A DNA stretch of 64,000 nucleotides from Maribellus comscasis (lineage in GTDB: Bacteria > Bacteroidota > Bacteroidia > Bacteroidales > Prolixibacteraceae), in assembly GCF_009762775.1 (NCBI RefSeq), contig NZ_CP046401.1, forward strand, positions 3,348,001-3,412,000. The letters run 5' to 3'. The notes under the pieces are model-generated. The model had not been told where the DNA came from and did no database searches. It worked only from the letters and a program-made list of their open reading frames with translations. Position 1 is the stretch's first letter, and each line of letters starts with the position of its first letter. Shown here piece after piece: positions 26,003-36,317 of the stretch. The translations under genes were made by a program, and so were the position numbers.

Positions 26003-27586
26003 CTATTCGTATCCCGGATTTTGCCCAAGGCTTGGATTAATATCAAGTTCGTCCTGCGGAACCGGGTAAATTCGTTTATTCACATCATTGTCCGTTTTAA
26101 ACCCCCAACTGTCTTCAAATTTTCCATAACGGATTAGGTCATTGCGTCTCCATCCTTCGTAACAAAGTTCCCTGGCCCGTTCATCCAACAAACCATCGAG
26201 GTCGATATCATTGAAATCACCGGCATTGGAGCGTTCGCGTACCATATTTACGAGTGATAGCGGAGTTTGTCCCAGTGTTGCTGATGCTCCGCGAAGAATT
26301 GCCTCTGCTTTCATAAGAAGAACATCTGCATATCGGAAAACAGGCCAGTCGTTGTTTTGCTGGCGGCTTGTAGATGTACTGTCCGGGTAAAATTTATTAC
26401 AACGGTAACCAATTGCTTTTCCCAGTTGGTCATCTCCTGTGTCAAATTTATCAAAGTCATCAAATACAATTTCTCGTGTAAATTCCAAATGATAGGTTAT
26501 TTCTCCGTCCGGGTCATTGCCGCTGTAATCGGCATCGAGGCCTGAGTTTGTAGTTTCAATCGTAATTGGATTACCCTGCCAGTCGTATTGCTTGCCTGTT
26601 AGCCATATAGCGTTACGCCTGTCGTTCGCATCGTTGAACAAATCGTAATATTCTGGCAGTGCCCTTACACAGCCACTGGGATTATAAGGCAGGCTGAATT
26701 TTTCTCTCAATGCTTTATGTAACCAGTAGCGGGCCCAGTATTGCTGTTGGCTGTCTTCGGAATTGTATGTGACGGCAAATATAATGTCTTTTATATCAGG
26801 GCCGTTGTCAATATCGAATACAGCTAAATAATCATCATCAAGGGTATAACTCCCTGAATCTATTATTTCATCACAAACTGAGACTACATCGTTGTACCGG
26901 TTTTCACCTGTATATATTTCAGCATTAATATACAACTTCGCCAACAAGGCATAAGCCATGTATTTTGTTGGACGCCCGTAAGTACTCTGGTCAACGATTG
27001 TGCTTAGATAATTAACGGCATCTAATAAATCTTCTTCCAGAAAATCAAATACTTCAGTCCGGTCAGTGCGTGTGGTTACTTCTTCCCCGAAAGTTGTCAC
27101 CAGGGGAACATCACCATATACGTCCATCAAAATAAAATGATAAAAAGCCCGCATGGTTTTTACCTCTGCCACAGCCATTTCTTTTGTATTGTTATCTTCT
27201 GCCGATTCATATAACGTAAGCACACTGTTACAAGAGCTGATTCCAGCATAGCACCAGTCCCAAACCTCGCGAATAAAACGTTGTTCTGTATTCCAGGTAT
27301 GCATGTGGTAGTTCTGATACCGGCCATCGTCATACCAGTTTCCTCCATTTGCAGTAAGGATTAGCCCATCGGCAGAAAATTCCTGCAGGAACCAATAAGA
27401 TTTAAAATAGTAAGGTGCCAGGTTGGTGTAAATTGGCCCGGATACGGCAATAAAATCTTCTTCTGTTACAGGGAAATTGTCTGTTGTTATTTCCGATTCT
27501 ACCGGAACGTCCAGATTCGTACATCCGCCAATTAGTAATAATGTGGCTAAAACATATGCGATATTAATAATTCTATGCGTTTTCAT
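26003..27586 (-). CDS. SusD/RagB-family outer-membrane lipoprotein
   Basis: 527 residues; lipobox LIGGC with Cys22. Typical SusD features are the helical TPR-like core (WDWCYAGISSCNSVLTLYE, VAEVKTMRAFYHFILMDVYG), VPLVTTFGEEVTTRTDRTEVF, the RYADVLLMKAEAILR segment and the conserved ending LDINPSLGQNPGYE. It binds ligand at the cell surface as a lid over the SusC barrel encoded 20 bp upstream. The ligand cannot be read from the sequence, but the downstream enzymes point to a phosphodiester rather than a polysaccharide. Confidence 0.95.
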   Translation of the reverse strand: MKTHRIINIAYVLATLLLIGGCTNLDVPVESEITTDNFPVTEEDFIAVSGPIYTNLAPYYFKSYWFLQEFSADGLILTANGGNWYDDGRYQNYHMHTWNTEQRFIREVWDWCYAGISSCNSVLTLYESAEDNNTKEMAVAEVKTMRAFYHFILMDVYGDVPLVTTFGEEVTTRTDRTEVFDFLEEDLLDAVNYLSTIVDQSTYGRPTKYMAYALLAKLYINAEIYTGENRYNDVVSVCDEIIDSGSYTLDDDYLAVFDIDNGPDIKDIIFAVTYNSEDSQQQYWARYWLHKALREKFSLPYNPSGCVRALPEYYDLFNDANDRRNAIWLTGKQYDWQGNPITIETTNSGLDADYSGNDPDGEITYHLEFTREIVFDDFDKFDTGDDQLGKAIGYRCNKFYPDSTSTSRQQNNDWPVFRYADVLLMKAEAILRGASATLGQTPLSLVNMVRERSNAGDFNDIDLDGLLDERARELCYEGWRRNDLIRYGKFEDSWGFKTDNDVNKRIYPVPQDELDINPSLGQNPGYE

Positions 27587-27606
27587 ATATCTGATTTTGT
27601 AATGAA

Positions 27607-30600
27607 TTAAAATTCGACATTTACCCCAAATATGACTGATCGCGTTTTAGGATAATAATCGTCATTATCGATTCCCGGAGTTTGTCCTCCCATATGAACT
27701 TCCGGGTCCGTTCCTGTGTAGCTGGTAATCACAAAAGCGTTATTTACTGTTGTGTAAATTTTTAATTTTTTAAGGATAAAATCATTAAGTTTGAAATTAT
27801 AGGACAGTGTTATATTGTCTAACCTGATATAATCACCTTTTTCCAGGTAGCGGTCTGATGTATAGTGCGCACCTGTGTCATCAACCGATTCTTTTAGGGT
27901 CATTCTGGGCAGATTGTAATGTGTGGCTTCTGCCGGGTAATTGAGATTGGCCATGGTGGCATTCAGAATTTTATTTCCTGTTACACCCCGTAGCAGCAAA
28001 TCAAGGCTAAAGTTTTTCCAGGTAAGAGTGTTATACCATCCTCCTGTTGCTTTGGGTTGGGCATTGCCGGCATAAAAATGGTCGTCGCTTGATGGTGAGG
28101 ATGTTAGTTCACGATCAGCATTGTAAAACTGGGAAATTCCATCTTCATCTTTTCCTGCATATTTCCAAATATAAAATTGTCCCAAAGGCTTTCCTTCCTC
28201 AATAATTTGTGCATAATTCCCCGATTGTCCATGGTCACCAATACTTGCTGTATGCACATAATCGAGTTCGAATTCATCGTTTGAAAGAGAATTTATATTA
28301 TTCTTATTAAATGAAAGATTTAAAGACGTGTTCCATGAAAATTCGCTGCTTTTTACAGGTGTCGCATTAAGAGAGATTTCAAAACCCTTATTTTCCATCT
28401 CTCCTACGTTTGCTGTAAGAGAACTCACATAATATTCTGTTGTTGAAACAGTATAATTCCAGATTAGGTCTTTGGTTACTTTATCGTAATATTCGATGGT
28501 ACCACTTAATCTGCCATTAAGGATCGAAAAATCGAGACCCAGGTTTAACATTCCTGTTTGTTCCCATTTTAAATCGGGATTTGGATTTTGGGTTGGACCT
28601 ATTCCATTGATATATTCACCATCATAATAAAATTTACCTGTGGTTCCATAGCGCAGTTTACTGATTAGCGGATTGAAACCCAGGGAGTTTCCGCTTATTC
28701 CGTATCCGGCGCGTAATTTCAGATTGTCAAAAATATTCTGGTTTTGCATGAATGACTCTTCCAAAATCCTCCAACCAAGAGAAAATGCCGGGAAATATCC
28801 CCAACGGTTATTTTCTCCAAAAGCCGATGAGCCATCCCTGCGAATTGTTGCCTGTAGCAGATATTTATCTTTAAAGGCATAGTTTAACCGCGAGTAAAAT
28901 GATATCATGCGTAAGGTCCCCATGGATGTATCATCGTAATCAGGAGAAAAACCATCGTAGTTACTGCCCAGGGCCAGGTTGTAATAACTGGTTTCATCCG
29001 ACACAAAATTGGTGCTGTTTACTCCAAAGCCATTCCCGCTTTTACTTTCATACCACGAATACCCTAATAATAATTTTAAGTCATGTTCCTTTATTTTTTG
29101 CTGATAAGTGCCAAAAGTTTCCATTGATTTTATTTCGCTTTCATAGGATGAACGATAGGCATAACCATTATATCCTTCTGCAAGACGTGAATCTTTACTT
29201 AAGTAATATGCATAATTGGTTTGGTTGTTTTTGTATGAGGTATTCATTTCCCAATCAAGACCTTTTATAATATTCAACTGGGCGCGTACAGTTCCTAGAT
29301 AGTTTTTATATTTATAATCGTAGTCGTTTTGTTCTATTAGTGCCACCGGGTTACTGGAACCGCGGTCAAGGTTTTCGTGGTAACTTCCGCCTTCATCAAA
29401 AACTCCTACTGTAGGCAGATAGTTCCACATTGCAAGGTATAATTCGTCAGTAACTGTTTTTGCATCTGTAATTTGGGCAGAAATAGTACATCCTAGTTTT
29501 AATTTATCCTGTAATGCTTTTTGTTCAAGATTTGCACGCATTTTTAATGCTGTTCTTGAAGTTCCGTTAATAATACCTTCGTTTTCTTTATAGTCGATAT
29601 TGGCGATATACGTTGTGCTATTATTGCCTCCGCCAAGTGCTACATTATTGTTATGGGATATTCCTAACCGGCTGACCTCGTCAAACCAGTTGGTGCTTGA
29701 TCCGTCGTCATCCGCAGGGTCAAGACTTAGTCCGTTGGTTGATAAGTATGAACGATATTCACTGGCCGAAAGCATATCGATTTTGTTGGATACACTTTCT
29801 ACAGCCAGATATGCACTATAGTTAATCATTGAATAACCCGGCTGTCCTTTTTTTGTCGTTATTATTATAACCCCGTTTGCTGCACGCGAACCATAAATTG
29901 CAGTGGCCGAGGCATCACGCAGAATATCAATGGAGACAATGTCATCGTCCGCAGGCATAAGCCCGTCGACCACACCATCAATAACATATAACGGAGATTG
30001 GGCAGAACCGGTACGTAAAGTTGATGGTCCCCGAAGGGTAATTGCAGTACCACCGTTGGGATTTCCGTCTTTTGTGATGTTTAACCCGGGAACTTTTCCC
30101 TGTAATGCCAGGATTGGATTAACATAGGCTCCTTTATTTAACTCATCGGATGATAAAGTAGAAATAGAACTGGTTAAATCTTTTCTTTTGGCCGAACCGT
30201 ATCCAATTGCTACTACTTCTTCTATGCCAATGGTGTTCTCTTCCAAAACTATATCAATAACAGTTCGACCTGAAACCGGAACTTCCTGTGGTTTCATTCC
30301 TACAAAAGAGAAAACCAGTGTGGCATCTTCCGCTATATTTGTTAAGAAATACTTGCCTTCTGCATTGGTGACAACTCCCTGGGACGTTCCTTTAATTATA
30401 ATACTTACCCCGGGCAATGACTCTCCTTTTGTAGAACTGACTCTTCCCCTGATATTTTGTTTTTTCGGGATTTGAGGGGAGCTGTCCTTTCGAAGAATAA
30501 TGTTCCCCTGGGGCGAGACAAAGGCATTGGTCTCTGTTTCCTCCAGTAAAAGATCCAAAGCTTTCCGGAGAGTAACCCCTTTCAACTGTAAATTTACCTT

Positions 30601-30831
30601 TCCCTGTGGAATCAAATCGGAATTCACTGCAAGCCCGACTTCAAAAGTCTCGGCTATCTTTTTCAGCGCCTGGGAATAAGTTAGGTTCTGCAGTTGCAGT
30701 GTGGCTGTTTTTTCTGAAACCTGCTCTTCTTGCTGGTTTCGGAAGGGCGTCAATTCTCCGGCATACAGAACCCGACAAATGAACCATCCCAGCAGAAATA
30801 AAATAATGTACTTTTTTTTCATCGTTTTCAT
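27607..30831 (-). CDS. SusC/RagA-family TonB-dependent transporter with STN domain
   Basis: 1074 residues. After the signal peptide comes an STN signalling domain (about 43-115), a carboxypeptidase-regulatory-like domain (about 126-198, IRGRVSSTKGESLPGVSI), a TonB-proximal segment (GIEEVVAIGYGSAKRKDLT), a plug (about 215-330, with SAQSPLYVIDGVVDG and RAANGVIIITTKKG) and a long barrel ending VEF. The STN domain is the part that contacts a FecR-type anti-sigma protein, and FecR and ECF genes lie directly upstream. The expected behaviour is ligand-induced activation of its own operon. Confidence 0.96.
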   Translation of the reverse strand: MKTMKKKYIILFLLGWFICRVLYAGELTPFRNQQEEQVSEKTATLQLQNLTYSQALKKIAETFEVGLAVNSDLIPQGKVNLQLKGVTLRKALDLLLEETETNAFVSPQGNIILRKDSSPQIPKKQNIRGRVSSTKGESLPGVSIIIKGTSQGVVTNAEGKYFLTNIAEDATLVFSFVGMKPQEVPVSGRTVIDIVLEENTIGIEEVVAIGYGSAKRKDLTSSISTLSSDELNKGAYVNPILALQGKVPGLNITKDGNPNGGTAITLRGPSTLRTGSAQSPLYVIDGVVDGLMPADDDIVSIDILRDASATAIYGSRAANGVIIITTKKGQPGYSMINYSAYLAVESVSNKIDMLSASEYRSYLSTNGLSLDPADDDGSSTNWFDEVSRLGISHNNNVALGGGNNSTTYIANIDYKENEGIINGTSRTALKMRANLEQKALQDKLKLGCTISAQITDAKTVTDELYLAMWNYLPTVGVFDEGGSYHENLDRGSSNPVALIEQNDYDYKYKNYLGTVRAQLNIIKGLDWEMNTSYKNNQTNYAYYLSKDSRLAEGYNGYAYRSSYESEIKSMETFGTYQQKIKEHDLKLLLGYSWYESKSGNGFGVNSTNFVSDETSYYNLALGSNYDGFSPDYDDTSMGTLRMISFYSRLNYAFKDKYLLQATIRRDGSSAFGENNRWGYFPAFSLGWRILEESFMQNQNIFDNLKLRAGYGISGNSLGFNPLISKLRYGTTGKFYYDGEYINGIGPTQNPNPDLKWEQTGMLNLGLDFSILNGRLSGTIEYYDKVTKDLIWNYTVSTTEYYVSSLTANVGEMENKGFEISLNATPVKSSEFSWNTSLNLSFNKNNINSLSNDEFELDYVHTASIGDHGQSGNYAQIIEEGKPLGQFYIWKYAGKDEDGISQFYNADRELTSSPSSDDHFYAGNAQPKATGGWYNTLTWKNFSLDLLLRGVTGNKILNATMANLNYPAEATHYNLPRMTLKESVDDTGAHYTSDRYLEKGDYIRLDNITLSYNFKLNDFILKKLKIYTTVNNAFVITSYTGTDPEVHMGGQTPGIDNDDYYPKTRSVIFGVNVEF

Positions 30832-30908
30832 TTTAATAAGGCATAATAATCCTGTTTTGCATAACTATTTATTTTGCAATTACTTAAATATTAACATGTT
30901 GGAGGATT

Positions 30909-31901
30909 TTACTTTTTCAGAAAGTATTTCCCATTGGTTTTTTCCAGTTTAAGTTCCATTGAAAGGGCCAGTTGAGTCATCACTTCGTCAACCGATGTGC
31001 CATGCATGTAAGCTGTAAAGTATTTATTGTTCAAATCCGGATCTGTTAATTTAATACTTGTATCAAAAATGGTTTCAAGTTGTTTTACAACCTGGGGAAG
31101 TGGCATATTTTCAAATTCGAGATAATGTTCAAACCATGAAAAATAATTTTGTGCAGGCTGACTAACTTTCCTGATTGTTTCTCCTGCCTCAAGAATTCCA
31201 ACCTCGTTGGCCGTAAGAATGACCGATTTTTTTTGTTTTTTATTGCTAAACAATACTCTCCCTTCCTGTACGGCAACAACAGTCGTGTTACTTTTTTGTC
31301 CTGTTTTAACATTAAACATCGTGCCCAATACTTTAATCTCCGCTTTGTCTGCGTTAATTATAAAAGGCTTTTCAGGATTTTTTGCAACTTCAAAAAAAGC
31401 TTCTCCAAGTAATATTACTTCACGTTTCTTTTTCTTCATCATACCTGAAGAATAGCTTAAATGGCTTCCCTTGTTTAACCTGACATGTGTTCCGTCGGGC
31501 AGGGTAATTTCCTGTTGTCCTTCAGTAACTTCAACCATTGAAGCGGCAAACCTGTTCTGTAGAGGGGAGATGAAATAAACACCTGTTCCCAGTGAGACGA
31601 GTAGCAAAAAGGTTGCGGCAATTTTTATTATAAAACTGAAATGGTTTTGGGTATGTTTTATACGCCGGTTGATTTGTTTGTAGATTTTATCGCTTTGTTT
31701 TGCCGGTAGTGATGTATTGGTTATTGAAAAACTGTCGCTATCCATATCCTGTTTCAGCAACTCCTGCCCCTCCCGGGTTTGTAAAAAATCCAGAAATTTC
31801 TGAAGCTGATTATCTTTTAGTTTACCTTCCAGATAAAGGCTTAGTAATTTTTTATTTTCTTCACGATATTTTAATGTGTCTTTCATCCGACTAATTTGCA
31901 T
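30909..31901 (-). CDS. FecR-type anti-sigma regulator
   Basis: 330 residues. A cytoplasmic N-terminal region (about 1-88) binds the sigma factor, one membrane helix (about 91-112) follows, then a FecR domain (about 122-220, with EITLPDGTHVRLNKGSHLSY and GEAFFEVAKNPEKPFII) and a C-terminal DUF4974 domain (about 258-328). It should sense the STN domain of the SusC protein and release the ECF sigma. A second ATG five codons in (MKDTLKYREENK) is an equally plausible start. It is 77 bp upstream of the SusC gene. Confidence 0.95.
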   Translation of the reverse strand: MQISRMKDTLKYREENKKLLSLYLEGKLKDNQLQKFLDFLQTREGQELLKQDMDSDSFSITNTSLPAKQSDKIYKQINRRIKHTQNHFSFIIKIAATFLLLVSLGTGVYFISPLQNRFAASMVEVTEGQQEITLPDGTHVRLNKGSHLSYSSGMMKKKKREVILLGEAFFEVAKNPEKPFIINADKAEIKVLGTMFNVKTGQKSNTTVVAVQEGRVLFSNKKQKKSVILTANEVGILEAGETIRKVSQPAQNYFSWFEHYLEFENMPLPQVVKQLETIFDTSIKLTDPDLNNKYFTAYMHGTSVDEVMTQLALSMELKLEKTNGKYFLKK

Positions 31902-32056
31902 TTATATCAGTAATGACAAACGACTGTTCAGGATCATCTGCCTGAAAACTACATTTTAATTGTTTTGTAATATTTGGGCGAAATGATTAAAGTTTGGTAA
32001 AGAAAGGGTATGGATTGCCGGATAGTAAGGGGGCTGTTTTAATTTTGATCCGAGCT

Positions 32057-32626
32057 TTATTCGTAAATTTCTTTTGGGAACTTATTTTTTATATACTTCA
32101 TGGCTTTTACCATATGATCGTTTACCGTACTCTTCGAAATTCCCATTATTTGGGCCGTTTCTTCGTAACTTTTTTCTTCAAAACGGCATAACCGGAATAT
32201 TTCCTGTCGTTGCGAAGGTAAAGTGGCAATTACATCGTGAAGTATGGTAAGGCTTTCTTTTTCAAATAATTGTTTGTCGATATGTTCTTCGTAAGTATTC
32301 AACGTTTTCCTGATTTGCTCTTTAATCCTGTTTTCGTTTGCCGCCCTTTTCAATATATTAAGCACGTGATTGCGGGTTAGCTGAAACAACCAGGAAGAAA
32401 AGTCTTCTACTTTACCAAGTTCTTTTCTTTTTTCCCATAATCTCAAAAATACATCCTGAACAGCTTCTTCTGCGAGGTGCTCCGATTTTAAATACTTTTT
32501 TGCAAAATGGAATAAGCGGACATGGTACAAATCAAATATTTGCTTAAATGCCAACTGGTTGTCGCATGAAATCAGGCTGATAAGTTTTTTATCCCGATCC
32601 ATATCATCAAAGTTTGCTAAACCCAT
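32057..32626 (-). CDS. ECF sigma factor
   Basis: 189 residues from the ATG giving MGLANFDDMDRDKKL; a TTG five codons upstream is less likely. Sigma-70 region 2 is visible (FDLYHVRLFHFAKKYL, AEEAVQDVFLRLWEKR), as is region 4 with its helix-turn-helix (LPSQRQEIFRLCRF and SYEETAQIMGISKSTVNDHM). This is the usual Bacteroidota ECF paired with FecR and SusCD. It should direct transcription of the SusC-SusD-GDPD-phosphatase set. The FecR gene starts 155 bp downstream. Confidence 0.95.
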   Translation of the reverse strand: MGLANFDDMDRDKKLISLISCDNQLAFKQIFDLYHVRLFHFAKKYLKSEHLAEEAVQDVFLRLWEKRKELGKVEDFSSWLFQLTRNHVLNILKRAANENRIKEQIRKTLNTYEEHIDKQLFEKESLTILHDVIATLPSQRQEIFRLCRFEEKSYEETAQIMGISKSTVNDHMVKAMKYIKNKFPKEIYE

Positions 32627-32844
32627 TTTGAGATACTTCAATTACATTTCAAAATAAACATCTTAAACCCGATTATTTATTGCTTAATTTTTAAAAAATG
32701 GATACAAAATGATTAAACAGAATGCTGAAGATTCTTATTTCAATGCCAAATTCTTTTTCTGAATTAAATTCTGAAATTTGCTAAGCCACTCAACTCCCGG
32801 ATCTTTTTTATTTTTACAAAAGCGAAATCTAAGAAAATCGGGCA

Positions 32845-33555
32845 ATGACTAATTCTGAAATAATCAGTTTAATGGTTGAGGATTTAAAAAAATCTGCCGC
32901 ATTTAAACACAATACATTAGGTGTGCCGGGATTTACAACCAATATGGAACGATTGGGTGTGAGTTCACCTCAAATAAAAAAGATTGTTAATGAATGGAGC
33001 AAGGTTTTGTATGATTTTTCGGCGCAACAATGGATTGGTTTGTGTGTTGAACTTGCTGAAAAAGAAATATTTGAAGCTCAGATTTTTTCATACGAATTGC
33101 TCTGGAAGAATAAAAAAGCTCTTGCCAAACTAAATCAGGCTCAGATTTTGGAACTTGGAAACACGCTTGACAACTGGGTGTCGGTTGATAGCTACAGTAC
33201 AATGATTGCGGGCTGGCACTGGCGTGAAGGAACATTGCCCGATTCTCAAATCCTGAAATGGCTGAAAAGCGGGAATCATTGGTTACGGCGCGCGGCTGTG
33301 GTTTGTACAATTTCGCTAAATCTGCGTTCAAAAGGTGGAACAGGCGATACAAAACGAACGTTGATGGTGTGTGAAAAGGTGATAGACGACCGCAACGATT
33401 TAGTTGTAAAAGCGTTGTCGTGGGCTTTGCGCGAGCTCTCGAAGAATGACAAGCCGGCTGTCGAAGATTTTCTCATAAAATATCAGGATAGACTTCATTC
33501 CCGTGTGGTTCGCGAAGTAAAAGCCAAACTGAAAACGGGTCGCAAGAATGGCTAA
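32845..33555 (+). CDS. AlkD-like DNA alkylation repair protein
   Basis: 236 residues made of HEAT-like helical repeats. The residues that line the lesion-binding cleft in the AlkD family are present: Trp111 and Asp115 in DNWVSVDSYS, Arg148 in HWLRRA, and Trp193 in LSWALREL. AlkD enzymes remove positively charged alkylated bases from DNA without flipping them. The length matches the family. It stands alone between the ECF gene (divergent) and permease P5 (convergent), with no functional link to the transport genes apparent. Confidence 0.85.
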   Translation: MTNSEIISLMVEDLKKSAAFKHNTLGVPGFTTNMERLGVSSPQIKKIVNEWSKVLYDFSAQQWIGLCVELAEKEIFEAQIFSYELLWKNKKALAKLNQAQILELGNTLDNWVSVDSYSTMIAGWHWREGTLPDSQILKWLKSGNHWLRRAAVVCTISLNLRSKGGTGDTKRTLMVCEKVIDDRNDLVVKALSWALRELSKNDKPAVEDFLIKYQDRLHSRVVREVKAKLKTGRKNG

Positions 33556-33703
33556 ACGACGGTTTCTCTGATGTCAAATGGTTACTTTCTGATGACTTAC
33601 AACTGACTTATTTTTACGGAATCTTTTTGATTCTTCTTTATGGAGTCTTTACTTTTACCGAAGTTCGTCAATCATTAGTAATCGGGGCCTCTTCATTTCT
33701 TTA

Positions 33704-36073
33704 CTATTCGTATCTTAACGCTTCGACGGGATTTCGAACCGCTGCCCGGTACGATTGATAGGAAACCGTAACCATTGCAATTATCAAAGCCAGCGCACCG
33801 GCAATCAAAAATACCCACCAACTAAGGTTGGTTTTAAATGCAAAATTTTCGAGCCATTTATCCATTATCAGCCAGGCAATGGGACAAGCAATTATAAACG
33901 CAATTATAACCCAGCGGATAAAGTCCTGGTTTAAAAGTAAGATTACTTCGCCAATTTTTGCACCGTTTACTTTTCTTACACCTATTTCTTTTTTGCGAAG
34001 TTCAATAATATAAAGCGACAAAGCAAATAAGCCGATGCAGGAAATAAAAATGGCAATAAAAGAGAAATACTTAAACAGAGCTGAGATTTTAACTTCCGAG
34101 TTATACATCGACTCTAAACTATCATCAAAGAATTTGATTTCGCAAATGGATTGCGGAAGCACTTTCGCCCATGACTTTTTTATTTCGTTTATCGTTTCCG
34201 TGAAATTTTCCGGGTTTATCCTGGCAATAATGTAACCGGGATTTTCAAACAGAGGCATAATAACCATTGGTTCAACTCCGTTATGCAACGACTGAAAATG
34301 AAAGTCTTTGGCTACACCGGCAATCACTCCTCGTTCTTCTCCTCCGTTACGTCCAAAATATTTACCAACCGGATTTTTTATTCCCATCTTTCGAACGGAT
34401 TCTTCGTTTAAAATAACTTGCGGCGATGGTGTGTTTTCATAATCAAGGACTTCGGAATAACTCTCCGGGAAATTGTTCCCGTCGGCAAACTGGATACCCA
34501 GTGTTTCAAAATAGTTCCTGTCCGCATTCATTGAGCAGATGAGTACTCTGTTTTCCGGATCTTTCCCCTCCCAGTCGTATCCCCAGGATGAGTTCCCTCC
34601 ATAAAAAGGAACGCGACTGGAGCGGGTTAAACTTACCACTCCGGAAATACCTGTCAATTCTTGCCGAATAGATTCATGATTGTTTTTGGCCTCGCCGTTT
34701 AAAGGGATATAAATCAGGTTTGCCTGGTCGTAGCCTAAATCATAGTTATTAATGTATTTTAGCTGTCGGGTAATAATTAGTGTACTGCTGATAAGGACTA
34801 CCGACAGAACAAACTGAACAATTACAAGCAAATTTTTTGCCCCTACCTTTCCTTGTTTTTTTAGTCTTGTTTTTTTCATTGCCTGGGCAGGATTAAACGA
34901 TGAAATATACAACGACGGATAAACCACCGACAAAACCAGAACTGTTACAAGAACTCCAATCAGCATCAAAATCATATATTTGTTCCCGAGAAGGCTAAAA
35001 GTGACTATCTTATCGGAGACCGAACGAAATGCCGGAGTAAAAGCTAAAACCAGAATAGCGCTCAGCAGCAAACTCAAAACAATCATAATTCCTTTTTCCT
35101 GCAAAAACTGGTTTAATATGGAGACTTTATTGGCTCCCAGAACTTTACGTATGCCCACCTCGGGTCGGCGTTGCTCGGCTTTTGCGGTTGACAGATTTAT
35201 AAAATTAATCGAAGCGATGAGGATAATGATAAAAGCAATTCCTAGAAATTGGTAGATGTACTGTATCCTGTTGTTTTTTCCTGAGTAGGAGTGAAGTCTT
35301 TCGTTTTGAAAAGGGAAAAGATACAGCGTTGTGTTTTCCTGTCCTTTTTCTTTTAAAAAATTTGTGATTTTAGAGTTTAACTCACCGATGTTTGCATTTT
35401 GAGAGAGAAGTATACTTGTGCGCGGCCAGTTGTTCCCCCAACGTGTGAGGTCGGCGCCAAAACTTTCTGCCAGGTTTAGCGGAGCCAAAATCTTAAAATT
35501 GATGGTTGTATTGAGTTTTTCGGTTTTTACAACCGCGCCTACCGAATAGGAAAGGTTGTCGTTAATTTTTACCATCTTCCCAATGGCAGATTCATTTCCA
35601 AACAAAACAGCAGCCAGCTCTTCTTCAATGACTATTTTGTCGGGAGCTTCCAACGCATTTTTATCGCCCTGAACGACTTCGAAAGAAAAAATATTCAGGA
35701 ATTCACTATCAGTACACACAACCGGGCCTTCTTTGTATTCCTGGTCTTCAAAACGAATAAGTTGTTCTCCAACGTTTGCAAATGTTGTGGCATTTTTAAC
35801 CTCGCTAAAATTTGTTATGAATTCTTTTCCCAGCGGAAACGGCGTACAATACGTAAACAACTCTTGTCCTTCGGAATATTGCTGGTGTTCATAAACGGTG
35901 TAAATACGGTCGATGTTTTTATGAAACCGGTCGTAATTTATTTCATCCACTACCCAAAATAGAATAAGGGTTACTACAGCAATTCCCAGTGATAATCCTG
36001 TAATGTTGATGATTGAAAATATGCCGTTTTTTTTGATGTTTCTCCAGCCAATGCGTAGATTTTTAAAAAGCAT
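33704..36073 (-). CDS. FtsX/MacB-type ABC permease P5
   Basis: 789 residues. First helix exits with EINYDRF; the first FtsX loop is PEVGIRKVLGANK; the second periplasmic domain has GVAKDFHFQSLHN; the C-terminal domain starts KEIGVRKVNGA (695) and ends RNPVEALRYE. It is isolated from the main array by the M24 gene on the opposite strand, and from the kinase/regulator locus by about 19 kb, but is plainly a family member. Its upstream region (244 bp, shared divergently with the M24 gene) shows no copy of the LytTR-type motif, so it may be controlled differently from P2 and P4. Confidence 0.93.
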   Translation of the reverse strand: MLFKNLRIGWRNIKKNGIFSIINITGLSLGIAVVTLILFWVVDEINYDRFHKNIDRIYTVYEHQQYSEGQELFTYCTPFPLGKEFITNFSEVKNATTFANVGEQLIRFEDQEYKEGPVVCTDSEFLNIFSFEVVQGDKNALEAPDKIVIEEELAAVLFGNESAIGKMVKINDNLSYSVGAVVKTEKLNTTINFKILAPLNLAESFGADLTRWGNNWPRTSILLSQNANIGELNSKITNFLKEKGQENTTLYLFPFQNERLHSYSGKNNRIQYIYQFLGIAFIIILIASINFINLSTAKAEQRRPEVGIRKVLGANKVSILNQFLQEKGIMIVLSLLLSAILVLAFTPAFRSVSDKIVTFSLLGNKYMILMLIGVLVTVLVLSVVYPSLYISSFNPAQAMKKTRLKKQGKVGAKNLLVIVQFVLSVVLISSTLIITRQLKYINNYDLGYDQANLIYIPLNGEAKNNHESIRQELTGISGVVSLTRSSRVPFYGGNSSWGYDWEGKDPENRVLICSMNADRNYFETLGIQFADGNNFPESYSEVLDYENTPSPQVILNEESVRKMGIKNPVGKYFGRNGGEERGVIAGVAKDFHFQSLHNGVEPMVIMPLFENPGYIIARINPENFTETINEIKKSWAKVLPQSICEIKFFDDSLESMYNSEVKISALFKYFSFIAIFISCIGLFALSLYIIELRKKEIGVRKVNGAKIGEVILLLNQDFIRWVIIAFIIACPIAWLIMDKWLENFAFKTNLSWWVFLIAGALALIIAMVTVSYQSYRAAVRNPVEALRYE

Positions 36074-36317
36074 AACAAGTGTTTTTTTGAAGTTTGGTTT
36101 TAATCTATTGTTCTTAACAGATAATGTAAAGACCTAAAAAAATTTGAATCGTTACATGTGTTGTTGCTTTAATGCTGAAATTTTATTGGTCGCTTAACAA
36201 ACGATTACAATAATCAACCTGAAAAATTTACACTGAGCTAACCTTGAGTGTTCTTTCAAACGATCGTCCTTTCTTTTCTGTTGGTTCTGTTACTTTTGTC
36301 GCTTAAACCAGAAGAAT

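Noticed and set aside
33638..33660. GAATC/GATTC hairpin after the AlkD-like gene
   Set aside because: A 5-bp AT-rich stem is easily found by chance and the following T-run is interrupted.
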